Below, one piece after another: positions 1 through 8,171 of a DNA stretch of 34,211 bases. A program made the translations under genes and the position numbers. Location: positions 1 through 34,211 of the forward strand of contig JARGFW010000032.1 in NCBI GenBank assembly GCA_029211085.1, in the 5' to 3' direction. The notes under the pieces were generated by a model. It had not been told where the DNA came from. It did not search any database and saw only the letters and a list, made by a program, of their open reading frames with translations. How positions within the stretch are numbered: the stretch's first letter is position 1; every line of letters begins with the position of its first letter. Origin of the DNA: Deferrisomatales bacterium (GTDB lineage: Bacteria > Desulfobacterota > Deferrisomatia > Deferrisomatales > JARGFW01).

Positions 1-760
1 CCCCTTCGAGGGGCCCCCAATATCAAGCCTCCGGCTTTGCCGGAGGTATGTGACTTCGTCCTCTCTCCGGTGCCCCCCGCTGTGACCGGGAAGGAGGCCG
101 TGCAACGGGAAGGGGTCGTTTACAACGTGAGCGCGTCCCTGCAGGACAACCTCGAATCGCGCACGGGAAGACAGGCCGCGGGTCCACCGTGGCCACTCCG
201 TGGCCGGAAGCGTCAAGGGAGTCGGGGAACACCCTGTCCACCTCGAAGAACTGGAGGGGAAGGAGTTCTTCGACGCCTGGGCGTGCGTCGAGATCATTCG
301 GGGCGGCGATACCCGGTGTCGCGTTCACAGGTGATCGGCACGGCCGTCTCCGGAGCGAGCGGTTCCCTGCTTTCGCACCCTTCCCAAGCCACCCCGCGAC
401 GGTGCCCGCGCCTTCTCCGTGGTCAGGTGAGGAGTTGCCCGAAACCGAACAGGCAGGCAAGATGCCGTTCCCGTTGCGGTGCGCAAAAGGCCCGGGAGAG
501 GAAGACCTCTTCGCCCGCAGACATGCTCTGTTCATTGGCCTCGCTCTGGTCCGTTTTCGAAAGCACACGGACCTGCTTCGATGGCGAAGGGCGCGACACG
601 CTCGGGGCCACAGCGAGGGCAGCCGCCCAGATCTGGTCCGGTTCTGCACGCGCTGCTCGCTGACCACACAAACACGTAACGGCCCAACCACAGCCGCAAC
701 CTGACGGGCGCGGAGATGTGCCTCCCTGTGCGGCCCACGGGGAAGCGACGGAGAAGCCCC
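1..760. other. Gene-poor left edge, no supported CDS
   Basis: I see no gene I can support here. The left end holds two hairpins. Several short open frames exist on both strands, but none has a good ribosome site, a recognisable motif or a consistent codon pattern. A stretch on the plus strand around 180-332 reads in one frame as an acidic, protein-like segment ending at a TGA near 332. It has no start codon with a ribosome site and I recognise no family, so it may be a decayed gene. Confidence 0.5.
28..46. terminator. Perfect 8-bp hairpin, possible terminator
   Basis: CCTCCGGC and GCCGGAGG form a perfect 8-bp stem with a TTT loop. A second small hairpin (CCCC/GGGG with a 5-base loop) lies at 1-13. 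No T-run follows on either strand, so rho-independent termination is not certain. The pair may belong to a gene ending just left of the window. Confidence 0.35.
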
Positions 761-2407
761 ATGCTGGTGAAGGCGCCAACCTACGCAGCGGTTTGCAACG
801 CAACCCGCTGGACGATCCCCGCAAGGCTGAACATGGGGGTGGATGTGTGCGACCAGCACGCGACGGCGACACCGGAGCGCACGGCGCTGATCTGCGACGA
901 CGGGGACGGCGGCGCGACCTCCTATACGTTCCTCGATCTGGAGCGTCTCTCCAACCGCCTCGCCAATCTTCTGGTGGCCAAGGGACTGCAGTGCGGCGAT
1001 CGGGTGGGCATCCTGCTGCCCCAGTCGGTGGAGACCGGCATCGCCCACGTGGCGGCGTGGAAGGCCGGGTTCGTGTCGATCCCCCTGTTCACCCTGTTCG
1101 GCGAAGATGCCCTGGAGTTCCGCCTGGCGGACAGCGGCGCCCGCGCCCTGATCACCGACGGGACCAACCTGCACAAGATCGAGGCGATCCGCGACCGCCT
1201 GCCCGACCTCAAGGTGCTGCTGGTGACCGGCGCCGGGGCCGACGGGGCCGGGTTCACCGACCTGTGGCCTGCGCTGGAACGCGCCTCCGACGGGTTCCGG
1301 CCGGTGGATACGGCGGCCGAGGACCCGGCGTTGATCATCTACACCTCGGGCACCACCGGCAACCCCAAGGGTGCGCTGCACGCCCACCGCACCATCCTCG
1401 GGCACCTGCCGGGGGTGGAGTTTCCCCACGAGTTCTTTCCCCAGCCCGGGGACCGCATGTGGACCCCTGCGGACTGGGCCTGGATCGGCGGGCTGATGAA
1501 CGTGCTGATGGTGGCCTGGCACCACGGCGTGCCGGTGGTCGCCCACCGAGCGCGCAAGTACGACCCCGAAGAGACCCTGCGCCTGATGGCCCGCCAGGGA
1601 GTGCGCAACACCTTCATGCCTCCCACCGCCCTGCGCATGATGCGCCAGGTGCAGCGCCCGCGGGAGCGCTTCGGCTTCGACCTGCGCACCGTGACCTGCG
1701 CCGGGGAGCCCATGGGCGCGGAGCTTCTGGAGTGGGGCCGCTCGGCCCTGGGGATCACGCTGAACGAGTTCTACGGGCAGACCGAGTGCAACCTGGTGGT
1801 GGCCAACTGCGCCGCACTGATTCCGGTGAAGCCGGGTTCCATGGGCCGGGCCGTGCCGGGGCACCGAGTGGAAGTGATCGACCCCGGCGGCCACGTGCTG
1901 CCCCCGGACGCGGTGGGGCACGTGGCGGTGGAGGGGCCGGACCCGGTGATGTTCCTGGAGTACTGGCGCAACCCCGAAGCAACCCGGGACAAGTACCTGG
2001 GCCGCTGGCTGCTGACCGGGGATCAGGGCCGCAAGGACGCCGACGGCTACCTGTGGTTCGTGGGCCGCGACGACGACCTGATCACCTCGGCCGGCTACCG
2101 CATCGGCCCCGGGGAGATCGAAGACTGCCTAACCAAGCACCCGGCAGTGGCCCTGGCGGCGGTGGTGGGCGTGCCGGACGCCCTGCGTACCGAAGTGGTC
2201 AAGGCGTTCATCCAACTGCGCCCGGGCCACGCCGCCGGTGCCGAGTTGGAAGCCTCGATCCGCGAGTTCGTGAAGACCCGCCTGTCCCCTCACGAGTACC
2301 CGCGGCGCATCGAGTTCGTGGACGGGTTTCCCATGACCGCCACCGGCAAGATCCGGCGCAAGGACCTGCGAGAACGGGAGGCGCGACAGGCCCCGGGAGA
2401 GGCGTAG
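761..2407 (+). CDS. AMP-dependent acyl-CoA synthetase (ACSM-like)
   Basis: A 548-residue member of the ANL (acyl/aryl-CoA synthetase) superfamily. It activates a carboxylic acid with ATP to an acyl-adenylate and then makes the CoA thioester. The P-loop YTSGTTGNPKG is at about residues 194-204, the FYGQTE motif follows mid-protein, and TGD plus GRDDDLITSAGYRIGP form the hinge region. The catalytic lysine sits in GKIRRK near the C-terminus. The GEDALEFRLADSGA stretch resembles medium-chain (ACSM) synthetases; the exact acid cannot be read from sequence. The start chosen is the ATG at 761, preceded by GGAGAAG; an upstream ATG at 716 adds 15 low-complexity residues with no ribosome site. It appears monocistronic and is convergent with the PepSY gene. 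Confidence 0.93.
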   Translation: MLVKAPTYAAVCNATRWTIPARLNMGVDVCDQHATATPERTALICDDGDGGATSYTFLDLERLSNRLANLLVAKGLQCGDRVGILLPQSVETGIAHVAAWKAGFVSIPLFTLFGEDALEFRLADSGARALITDGTNLHKIEAIRDRLPDLKVLLVTGAGADGAGFTDLWPALERASDGFRPVDTAAEDPALIIYTSGTTGNPKGALHAHRTILGHLPGVEFPHEFFPQPGDRMWTPADWAWIGGLMNVLMVAWHHGVPVVAHRARKYDPEETLRLMARQGVRNTFMPPTALRMMRQVQRPRERFGFDLRTVTCAGEPMGAELLEWGRSALGITLNEFYGQTECNLVVANCAALIPVKPGSMGRAVPGHRVEVIDPGGHVLPPDAVGHVAVEGPDPVMFLEYWRNPEATRDKYLGRWLLTGDQGRKDADGYLWFVGRDDDLITSAGYRIGPGEIEDCLTKHPAVALAAVVGVPDALRTEVVKAFIQLRPGHAAGAELEASIREFVKTRLSPHEYPRRIEFVDGFPMTATGKIRRKDLREREARQAPGEA

Positions 2408-2507
2408 CTCGGTTTGGGTTCACGGTCCGGTGGAGGAGCGTTGCACTTCGAGGATCTCGGCCGGACCCGCCGGCAAAGTTTGGAGACCGCGGCTTTCCCG
2501 CGCCGTG

Positions 2508-3098
2508 TCAGCTCAGGGCCAACAGGAAGATGATCGGCAGCAGGATACCGCCGACGGTCAGCCAGGCGCCCCGCTGGGTGAGTCCGTTGCGGCCCCGGGG
2601 GATCAGGATGCCGGTCACCGCCAGCACCGCCAAGGCCACGGCGTACACGTCCGCCACCCCGGTCCAGGAGTGCTTCAAGCGATTCAGGTGCAGAGAGTTC
2701 AGGGGGAAGAGCAACGGCCGCTCCACCGCCCGCTCCTGTTCGATGGTTCCCCTTGCGATGTCCACCCGCAGGGTGTTGCCCTCGACGAACAGGTGCACCT
2801 GGCCGGGCGCGGGTTCGAAGGAGCTTTTGAGGGGACGGGTCTCCTGCACGGCGGCCAGGGCTTCGCGGGTCACCGCCTCCAGGTCGCCGCCCACGGACGG
2901 GGAGAACGGCACGCGGCTCCGCTCGATCCGGTAGTTCGGGTTCCAGTGGTGGATGTGGTTCAACGCCACCCCGGACACGGCATAGGCCAGGGTGAGGCCA
3001 AGACACAGGTAGCCCAGGTCCCGATGGACCGCCCGGTTCCAACGGCGCCAGGCGGTGCCGGCGACCGGCGCCGGGCGTTTGGAGGCGGGGGCGCTCAC
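2508..3098 (-). CDS. PepSY-associated transmembrane protein
   Basis: A 196-residue inner-membrane protein of the PepSY-TM type. One hydrophobic helix lies near residues 27-48 (YLCLGLTLAYAVSGVALNHI), with the His-rich NHIHHWNP motif directly after it. A soluble, presumably periplasmic middle region follows, and two C-terminal helices (VYAVALAVLAVTGILIP and LTVGGILLPIIFLLAL). The starting GTG at 3098 overlaps the stop codon of the upstream gene (GTGA), so the two are translationally coupled. Proteins of this type often sit with metal uptake or redox membrane proteins. A role in handling a secreted metal- or haem-related partner is inference. Confidence 0.82.
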   Translation of the reverse strand: MSAPASKRPAPVAGTAWRRWNRAVHRDLGYLCLGLTLAYAVSGVALNHIHHWNPNYRIERSRVPFSPSVGGDLEAVTREALAAVQETRPLKSSFEPAPGQVHLFVEGNTLRVDIARGTIEQERAVERPLLFPLNSLHLNRLKHSWTGVADVYAVALAVLAVTGILIPRGRNGLTQRGAWLTVGGILLPIIFLLALS

Positions 3099-3559
3099 CG
3101 GATCTCGGCACCGGTGGCGCGGATGCGGACGTGGGTCGTCGGGCCGGAGACACTGCTCGGATCGAACGCCTTGCCCTGCTCCTCGGCGTGGTGGCGGGCA
3201 GCCGCCAGGGCCTGCTCCGCGCTCATCTGCAGTTCTTCCACCGTGCCCTGGACCCGGGCGTGCTTGCCCCGGGCGCTCATGGGGAACACGATCACCCCAT
3301 CGGTCACCTTGATACGGATGGTCTGGTACTTCTGGTCGCTGGACAGCTCCACCCAGCAGCCCCGTTTGGCGCACACCTCCACCACCGTGCCCTCCACGGC
3401 GACCGTGCGACCCTGGTAGGCGGCCGGGTTGGCCAGGATCTCGGAGACGGCCGTGGTTTCCGTCACAGAAACCCCGCTGCCGTAGGTCTCGGCCCCGGCC
3501 GACGCGGCCCATACCAGGGAAAACGTGAGCAACAGGATGCCGATCGCCGCATGTCTCAT
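3095..3559 (-). CDS. Exported DUF4920-like OB-fold protein
   Basis: A 154-residue protein with a clear signal peptide (hydrophobic core IGILLLTFSLVWAA, cleavage after ASAGA). The mature part has the DUF4920-type pattern: VSEILANPAAYQGRTVAVEG, then VCAKRGCWVEL with a Cys-x4-Cys pair, then VIVFPMSARG. From memory of the family this is a small periplasmic OB-fold domain; its ligand is unknown. The ATG at 3559 follows AGAGGAG at good spacing. It is the first gene of a two-gene operon with the PepSY-TM protein. The Cys pair could be redox active or bind metal (inference). Confidence 0.82.
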   Translation of the reverse strand: MRHAAIGILLLTFSLVWAASAGAETYGSGVSVTETTAVSEILANPAAYQGRTVAVEGTVVEVCAKRGCWVELSSDQKYQTIRIKVTDGVIVFPMSARGKHARVQGTVEELQMSAEQALAAARHHAEEQGKAFDPSSVSGPTTHVRIRATGAEIR

Positions 3560-3932
3560 CGTCTCAACTCCTCTGAGAAATTGAAATTCGTAACCGCACG
3601 AACGTATGCTCTCCATAGTCGCACAGTTGGATGCGCCTGACAGCCACGGGTCACCTGGAACGGGCATCTTTTTGGGGTGCGTCGGGGAACAAGGCGATAT
3701 TCGCCCACCGGCCTTGGGCCGCCTGTGGTCACGAGTCCCAAGGGATTCCCATCGATGGGGTTCCATCGGCGGCACTGGTTCGAGATGGTCTGATCTCCCG
3801 CATCGGCACATCCCGGCAGTCACCCGAAGCAGCACCGGCCACTCTCGGGTCTGGCGGTCACGACCGCGGTCCGTGGAGGAAACACCGTGAATGGAGTCCC
3901 CGTGTTCCCTGCCCCCGGGGAGGAGCAGATCC
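3560..3932. other. Divergent intergenic region
   Basis: About 370 bases separate the DUF4920-like gene (minus) from the 2-oxoacid oxidoreductase operon (plus). It must hold both promoters, but I find no box pair close to the sigma-70 consensus. It contains a short possible leader frame (see 3887-3943). Confidence 0.5.
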
Positions 3933-3943
3933 ATGTCGTTTGA
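3887..3943 (+). CDS. Possible 18-codon leader peptide upstream of the oxidoreductase operon
   Basis: A GTG at 3887 lies 7 bases after GGAGG (3875-3879). It opens an 18-codon frame (NGVPVFPAPGEEQIHVV after the start) that stops with TGA at 3941-3943, just inside the alpha-subunit gene. The alpha gene has its own ribosome site (GGGGAGGAG) within this frame. The arrangement is that of a translationally coupled leader, but the peptide has no run of a regulatory amino acid, and chance is a real possibility. Confidence 0.25.
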   Translation: MNGVPVFPAPGEEQIHVV

Positions 3944-5090
3944 GACGATGCCGAGCCTCATGGCTCCCGGCGACTACTACCTCTCCGGCAACGAAGCCGC
4001 GGCCGAGGGAGCCCTGGCCGCCGGCTGCGACTTCTACGGGGGGTACCCGATCACGCCGTCGAGCGAAGTGATGGAGCACATCGCCGAGCGGTTCGGCGAA
4101 CTGGGGCGCACCTTCGTGCAGATGGAGGACGAGATCGGCTCGCTCTGTTCCGCCCTGGGGGCGGCCTGGGCCGGGGCCCAGGCCATGACGGCCACCTCCG
4201 GGCCGGGTCTGTCCCTGATGATGGAGGCCCTGGGCTACGCAGCCTTTACCGAAACCCCGGTGGTGATCATCGACGTGCAACGGGCCGGTCCCTGCACGGG
4301 CCAGGCGACACGGGTGGGGGCCGGCGACATCATGCAGGTCAAGTGGGGCTCCCACGGCGACTACCAGGTGATCGCCCTCGCGCCCTGGTCGGTGCAGGAG
4401 ATGTACGAGATGACCGTCGAGTGCTTCCGGCTGGCCGAGACCTACCGGGTGCCGACGATCCTGCTTGCGGAGGAGGCGGTCGGACACCTCCACGAGCGGG
4501 TGCGCATCCCGCCGTCGGTGTCGGTGGCCCGGCGCGACCGGGATCCCGAGCCCCCCCCTTTCGGCACCGACGCCGCGGACGGGGTGCCCCCCATGCCGTG
4601 TTTCGGCGACGGCGCCAAACTCATGGTCACCGGGTCGACCCACGACGCCCGGGGATACCGGAAGACCGAGGACGGCGCAGTCCACGAACGACTGGTGAAC
4701 CGGATCAACCGCAAGGTGCTCGACCACCGGGCCGAGATCTGCCGCACCGAGGAGTACTTTCTCGAGGATGCCCGCTACGCCCTGGTGGCCTACGGCTTCA
4801 CCGCCCGCTCCAGCCTGCACGCGGTGAAGCAGTTGCGGGCCCAGGGGCTGCCCGTGGGGCTGTTGCGGCTGCAGACCCTGTGGCCCTTCCCCGTGGCGGC
4901 CGTGGCAGCCCTGGGCCAGCGGGTCGAGTGCCTGCTGGTTCCCGAGATGAACCTGGGTCAGGTGGAGGGAGAGGTACGCAAGCACGTGGGCTGCCGGGTG
5001 GAGGGGTTCCACCAGGTCAACGGCGAAGTCATCCACCCCGACCGCCTGGCCGCATGGGTAAAGGAGGCAGTGCGATGCCCCGCGACCTGA
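3933..5090 (+). CDS. korA: 2-oxoacid:acceptor oxidoreductase, alpha subunit
   Basis: A 385-residue alpha subunit of the ferredoxin-dependent 2-oxoacid oxidoreductase family (KorA/VorB type). The complex decarboxylates a 2-oxoacid to its acyl-CoA and passes electrons to ferredoxin. The N-terminal pyrimidine-binding domain shows GYPITPSSE at 37-45 and the MEDEIGSLCSALGAAWAGA and TSGPGLSLM segments. The C-terminal domain II carries LRLQTLWPFP and VPEMNLGQ. The ATG at 3933 is 7 bases after GGGGAGGAG; an in-frame ATG at 3891 is less likely. It overlaps the beta gene by 16 bases. Whether the substrate is 2-oxoglutarate, a branched-chain oxoacid or another oxoacid cannot be decided here, so the symbol is by family. 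Confidence 0.92.
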   Translation: MSFETMPSLMAPGDYYLSGNEAAAEGALAAGCDFYGGYPITPSSEVMEHIAERFGELGRTFVQMEDEIGSLCSALGAAWAGAQAMTATSGPGLSLMMEALGYAAFTETPVVIIDVQRAGPCTGQATRVGAGDIMQVKWGSHGDYQVIALAPWSVQEMYEMTVECFRLAETYRVPTILLAEEAVGHLHERVRIPPSVSVARRDRDPEPPPFGTDAADGVPPMPCFGDGAKLMVTGSTHDARGYRKTEDGAVHERLVNRINRKVLDHRAEICRTEEYFLEDARYALVAYGFTARSSLHAVKQLRAQGLPVGLLRLQTLWPFPVAAVAALGQRVECLLVPEMNLGQVEGEVRKHVGCRVEGFHQVNGEVIHPDRLAAWVKEAVRCPAT

Positions 5091-5833
5091 GCGGCTACCT
5101 CCGCGAGGAGGTGAAGACCACTCCGTTCTGCCCGGGCTGCGGCCACGGCATTCTGATGGGGGCGATCCTGCGCGCCATCGACGCCCTGGGGCTCTCGATG
5201 GACGAGATGCTGTTCGTCTCCGGCATCGGCTGCGCCGCGTGGATCCCCTCGCCCAACTTCAAGGCCGACACCCTCCACACCCTCCACGGCCGCGCGCTGG
5301 CGTTCGCCACGGGAGCCAAACTCTTCAACCCGAAGCTCAAGACCCTGGTGGTGAGCGGAGACGGCGACCTCTCGTCGATCGGCGGCAACCACCTGATCCA
5401 CGCTGCCCGGCGGGATTTGGACGTCGCCGTGATCTGCGCCAACAACCAGATCTACGGGATGACCGGGGGCCAGGTCGCCTCGACGACCCCCCTGGGGTCC
5501 CTGAGCGCCACCACACCCCGGGGCAACCCCTACCGGCCCTTCGACCTGTGCCGTCTGGTCCAGGCCGCCGGCGCCTCCTACGTGGCTCGCTACGCCGTGG
5601 TACAGCCGCTCTTGCTGCAGCAGGCCATCCAGCGGGCCCTGGTGACCCCGGGCTTTGGGTTCGTGGAGGCCCTGTCGCCCTGCCCCACCCAGTACGGCCG
5701 CAGGAACCGGGTGGGGGACGTGGCCGAGCTGATGAAACAGCTCCAGGGGGCGCTCGTTTCCCGGGAGGGGGCGGAAACCCTGCCGGAAACCGACCGGGCA
5801 TCGCGGATCGTCTACGGGGAGTTCGTGCCATGA
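5075..5833 (+). CDS. korB: 2-oxoacid:acceptor oxidoreductase, beta subunit (TPP-binding)
   Basis: A 252-residue thiamine diphosphate-binding subunit. CPGCGHG at residues 19-25 is the family N-terminal signature. GDGD at 95-98 and NNQIYGMTGGQ from 123 form the Mg/ThDP-binding motif. The length is somewhat short but within the range of beta subunits without a ferredoxin extension. The ATG at 5075 follows AAAGGAGGCAGTGCG and lies inside the end of the alpha gene. The stop TGA overlaps the ATG of the gamma gene (ATGA), so the three catalytic subunits are translated as one block. Confidence 0.93.
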   Translation: MPRDLSGYLREEVKTTPFCPGCGHGILMGAILRAIDALGLSMDEMLFVSGIGCAAWIPSPNFKADTLHTLHGRALAFATGAKLFNPKLKTLVVSGDGDLSSIGGNHLIHAARRDLDVAVICANNQIYGMTGGQVASTTPLGSLSATTPRGNPYRPFDLCRLVQAAGASYVARYAVVQPLLLQQAIQRALVTPGFGFVEALSPCPTQYGRRNRVGDVAELMKQLQGALVSREGAETLPETDRASRIVYGEFVP

Positions 5834-6432
5834 AAGAAACCGTGCAGGTGAGCCTCTGCGGCGTCGGGGGGCAGGGCATCCTGCTCATCGGGGGGTTCCT
5901 GGGGGCCGCGGCGATCCGGGAGGGGTACTGGGCAGCGGGGGCCAACTCCTACGGAGCCCAGGCCCGGGGCTCGGGCTGCCGGGCCGAGGTGGTGATCGCC
6001 CGGGAACCCGCCGACTACCCCCACGTGGTGGCGGCCGACCTGCTGGTGGCCATGGCCCAGGACGCCTACACCCTGTATCTGCCGGGCCTGTCCCCCGACG
6101 GCCTCGTCATCATGGATCACCCGGATGTATCACCCCTGGCCGGCGACGGCCGCCTCCACCTGCCGGTGGGTGCCACCGCCACGGCGGTGGAGCGGTTCGG
6201 GAGCCGCCAGGCCGCGAACGTGGTGATGCTGGCCGCGACGGTGGCGATCACCGGACTGGTGGGCCGGGCGACACTGGTGGAGTCCGTCTCCGAGGGCGTC
6301 GATAGCCGTTTCCGCGAGCCGAACCGCGCCGCCCTGGATGCGGGCTTCGAGCTGGGCACGCGGGTGCGGACCGAGGCCGAGGAGGTGCTCTCTCCCTGGC
6401 TCGCGCGGCTCGGCCTGGGCCAGGAGGACTGA
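5830..6432 (+). CDS. korC: 2-oxoacid:acceptor oxidoreductase, gamma subunit
   Basis: A 200-residue gamma subunit. The start shows the family motif GVGGQGILLIGGFLG, followed by GANSYGAQARGSGCRAEVVI, the usual pattern of KorC/VorA proteins that helps form the CoA/ThDP site. The ATG at 5830 overlaps the beta stop codon. Two bases separate its stop from the next ATG, with AGGAGG of the next gene inside its 3' end. It acts as part of the cytoplasmic alpha-beta-gamma(-delta) complex. Confidence 0.92.
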   Translation: MKETVQVSLCGVGGQGILLIGGFLGAAAIREGYWAAGANSYGAQARGSGCRAEVVIAREPADYPHVVAADLLVAMAQDAYTLYLPGLSPDGLVIMDHPDVSPLAGDGRLHLPVGATATAVERFGSRQAANVVMLAATVAITGLVGRATLVESVSEGVDSRFREPNRAALDAGFELGTRVRTEAEEVLSPWLARLGLGQED

Positions 6433-6434
6433 CC

Positions 6435-7829
6435 ATGGCCCAGCTGGGACGTATCGTCCGCCCGGTGGTCGACGCCGACAGCTGCCAGAGCTGCCGGGTC
6501 TGCCTGCGGGCCTGCCCGGCCGAGCTGCTGCCCGACCTGCGGGCCGAGGCCGACTCCGTGCGGGGCGCGGTGTACCGCGGCACCGCCCTGGAGAAGACAC
6601 AGCCGGCAGAGCTGCCCCCCTGCCAGGCGGCGTGCCCCATCGGCCAGCGGGTGGGAGAGTACGTGGGCCAGCTGGCCCGGGGTCAGTGGCGCGACGCGCT
6701 CTACTCCATTCGCCAGGAGAACCCCCTGCCCGCGGTGTGCGGCACCCTGTGCAACCACGCCTGTCAGACGGCTTGTCTGCGGGGCCGTGTCGACACGTCC
6801 GTGGCGATCCGGGAACTGAAACGCCTCGCCACCCGCTATGAGCTCTCCCACGCCGACGAGGTGCGCGCCTGGCTGCGGGAGCGCAGGGCCCCGGCCAACG
6901 GCAAGCGGGTCGCCGTGGTGGGTTCGGGCCCGGCGGGGCTCACCGCCGCCCACGACCTCTCCCTGGCCGGCTGCGCCGTCACCGTGATCGAGGGGCGTGA
7001 GGAAGCGGGGGGCATGCTCCGCCACGCCATACCGGATTTTCGGCTGCCCCGGGACGTGCTGGACCACGAGCTGTCCATGCTCGCGGCGCTGGACATCCGT
7101 ACGGAGACCGGACGCTGGGTGCGGCAGACCGAGGACCTCGACGCACTGCTGGCCGACCACGCCGCCGTGCTCCTGGCCCTGGGGGCGCCCCGGGGCACGC
7201 CGTTGGCGATCCCCGGTTGGGACGGCGCGGACTGTCTGGACGCCCTGGAGTTCCTGGGCCGCGCCAACCGGGGCGAGGCCCCGCGGCTTGCCGGCACCGT
7301 GCTGGTGGTGGGAGGCGGTAACGTGGCCCTGGACGCCGCCCGGGCGGCGCTGCGCTGCGGCGCGGGCCAGGTGCAGGTGGTCTACCGGCGGGACCGAGAG
7401 CAGATGCCCGTGGATCCGACCGAACTCCGGGAGTCCGAGGCGGAAGGCGTCACGTTCCGCTTCCGGGCCCAGCCCCAGGCCGTGGAACGCGACGGGGGCC
7501 GGGCTGCGGCGCTGGCTTGCCGACGTACCCTGCTCGGGCCCCCGGACTCCAGCGGCCGGCCCGCGGTGAGGGTGTCCGAGGAAACCCTGCGGGTTCCCGG
7601 GCAGTGGGTGATCGCCGCCGTGGGCCAGGCGCCCGAGCACCCCTGCGTGGGTGGTCGAGCGGTGCAAGCCGGTGGACGGCTGCGGGTGGGCGACGGCGGC
7701 GGGGTCCCCGGCCGGCCGGGGCTGTTCGGAGCCGGCGACGGGGTCACCGGACCGGGCTACGTGGTGGACGCGATGGCTTCGGGGCGCCGGGCGGCCCGGG
7801 GCATCCTAGAGTATCTGGAGGTGGCGTGA
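6435..7829 (+). CDS. Ferredoxin-fused GltD-like FAD/NAD(P) oxidoreductase
   Basis: A 464-residue flavoprotein. A partial ferredoxin-like cluster motif opens it (C17, C20, C23, C27 followed by P). Then come the GltD-type Cys motifs (C63, C67; C102, C106, C110, C114) with the characteristic NPLPAVCG and LRGRVD segments. The FAD Rossmann motif GSGPAG is at 163-168, the NAD(P) motif GGGNVALDA from 293, and the C-terminal GLFGAGDGVTGPGYVVDA helps bind FAD. Glutamate synthase small-subunit relatives like this move electrons between NAD(P)H and iron-sulphur partners. Position between the gamma and ferredoxin subunits suggests that it links the oxidoreductase to NAD(P)H (inference). ATG at 6435 after AGGAGGACTGACC. 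Confidence 0.88.
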   Translation: MAQLGRIVRPVVDADSCQSCRVCLRACPAELLPDLRAEADSVRGAVYRGTALEKTQPAELPPCQAACPIGQRVGEYVGQLARGQWRDALYSIRQENPLPAVCGTLCNHACQTACLRGRVDTSVAIRELKRLATRYELSHADEVRAWLRERRAPANGKRVAVVGSGPAGLTAAHDLSLAGCAVTVIEGREEAGGMLRHAIPDFRLPRDVLDHELSMLAALDIRTETGRWVRQTEDLDALLADHAAVLLALGAPRGTPLAIPGWDGADCLDALEFLGRANRGEAPRLAGTVLVVGGGNVALDAARAALRCGAGQVQVVYRRDREQMPVDPTELRESEAEGVTFRFRAQPQAVERDGGRAAALACRRTLLGPPDSSGRPAVRVSEETLRVPGQWVIAAVGQAPEHPCVGGRAVQAGGRLRVGDGGGVPGRPGLFGAGDGVTGPGYVVDAMASGRRAARGILEYLEVA

Positions 7830-8122
7830 TGACGGGTGGGAACCGCGACTGCGAGAAGGACCCGGCCGGGGCCCCGGAACCGGGTCTCGCCCAGGAGGAC
7901 CGCCGGGTCGTCGAGACGGCGCTGCGCTGCCTGGGAACCCACTCCTGCGAGGCCTGCGACGTGTGCCGCCTGCTGTGCCCCGACCTGGCGATCACCCGCC
8001 ACCCGGCCACCGGGCGGATCGAGATCGACCTGGACTACTGCAAGGGCTGCGGCATCTGCGCGGCGTTCTGCCCCCGGGGGGCGATCCGCATGGAGCTGGA
8101 GTCCGACGCCGTAGCCGCCTGA
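7829..8122 (+). CDS. korD: 2-oxoacid oxidoreductase delta subunit, 2[4Fe-4S] ferredoxin
   Basis: A 97-residue protein with two 4Fe-4S motifs: C40, C43, C46, C50 followed by P, and C71, C74, C77, C81 followed by P. This matches the delta subunits of KOR/VOR/POR complexes, which take electrons from the catalytic core. The first 30 residues are polar and unconserved-looking. The ATG overlaps the stop of the flavoprotein gene (TGATG), and a GGAGGTGG ribosome site lies upstream. It is the last gene of the operon. Confidence 0.9.
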   Translation: MTGGNRDCEKDPAGAPEPGLAQEDRRVVETALRCLGTHSCEACDVCRLLCPDLAITRHPATGRIEIDLDYCKGCGICAAFCPRGAIRMELESDAVAA

Positions 8123-8147
8123 GTCGCCAGCGGCCGCACTCCCCGGG

Positions 8148-8169
8148 CGGTCGGGACCCCAACCGACCG
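8148..8169. terminator. Hairpin between convergent genes
   Basis: CGGTCGG and CCGACCG form a 7-bp stem with an 8-base loop, in the 49-base space between the ends of the oxidoreductase operon and the convergent selenoprotein gene. No T-run follows, so the call as a two-way terminator is tentative. Confidence 0.35.
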
Positions 8170-8171
8170 GG

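Noticed and set aside
37-704. Overlapping plus-strand open frames at the left edge
   Set aside because: Arg/Ser/Pro-rich composition, no ribosome sites and no recognisable motifs.
23-1921. Long open frame on the minus strand antisense to the acyl-CoA synthetase
   Set aside because: It mirrors the codon bias of the real gene and gives a His/Gly/Arg-rich sequence with no domain. Such shadows are expected at this GC content.
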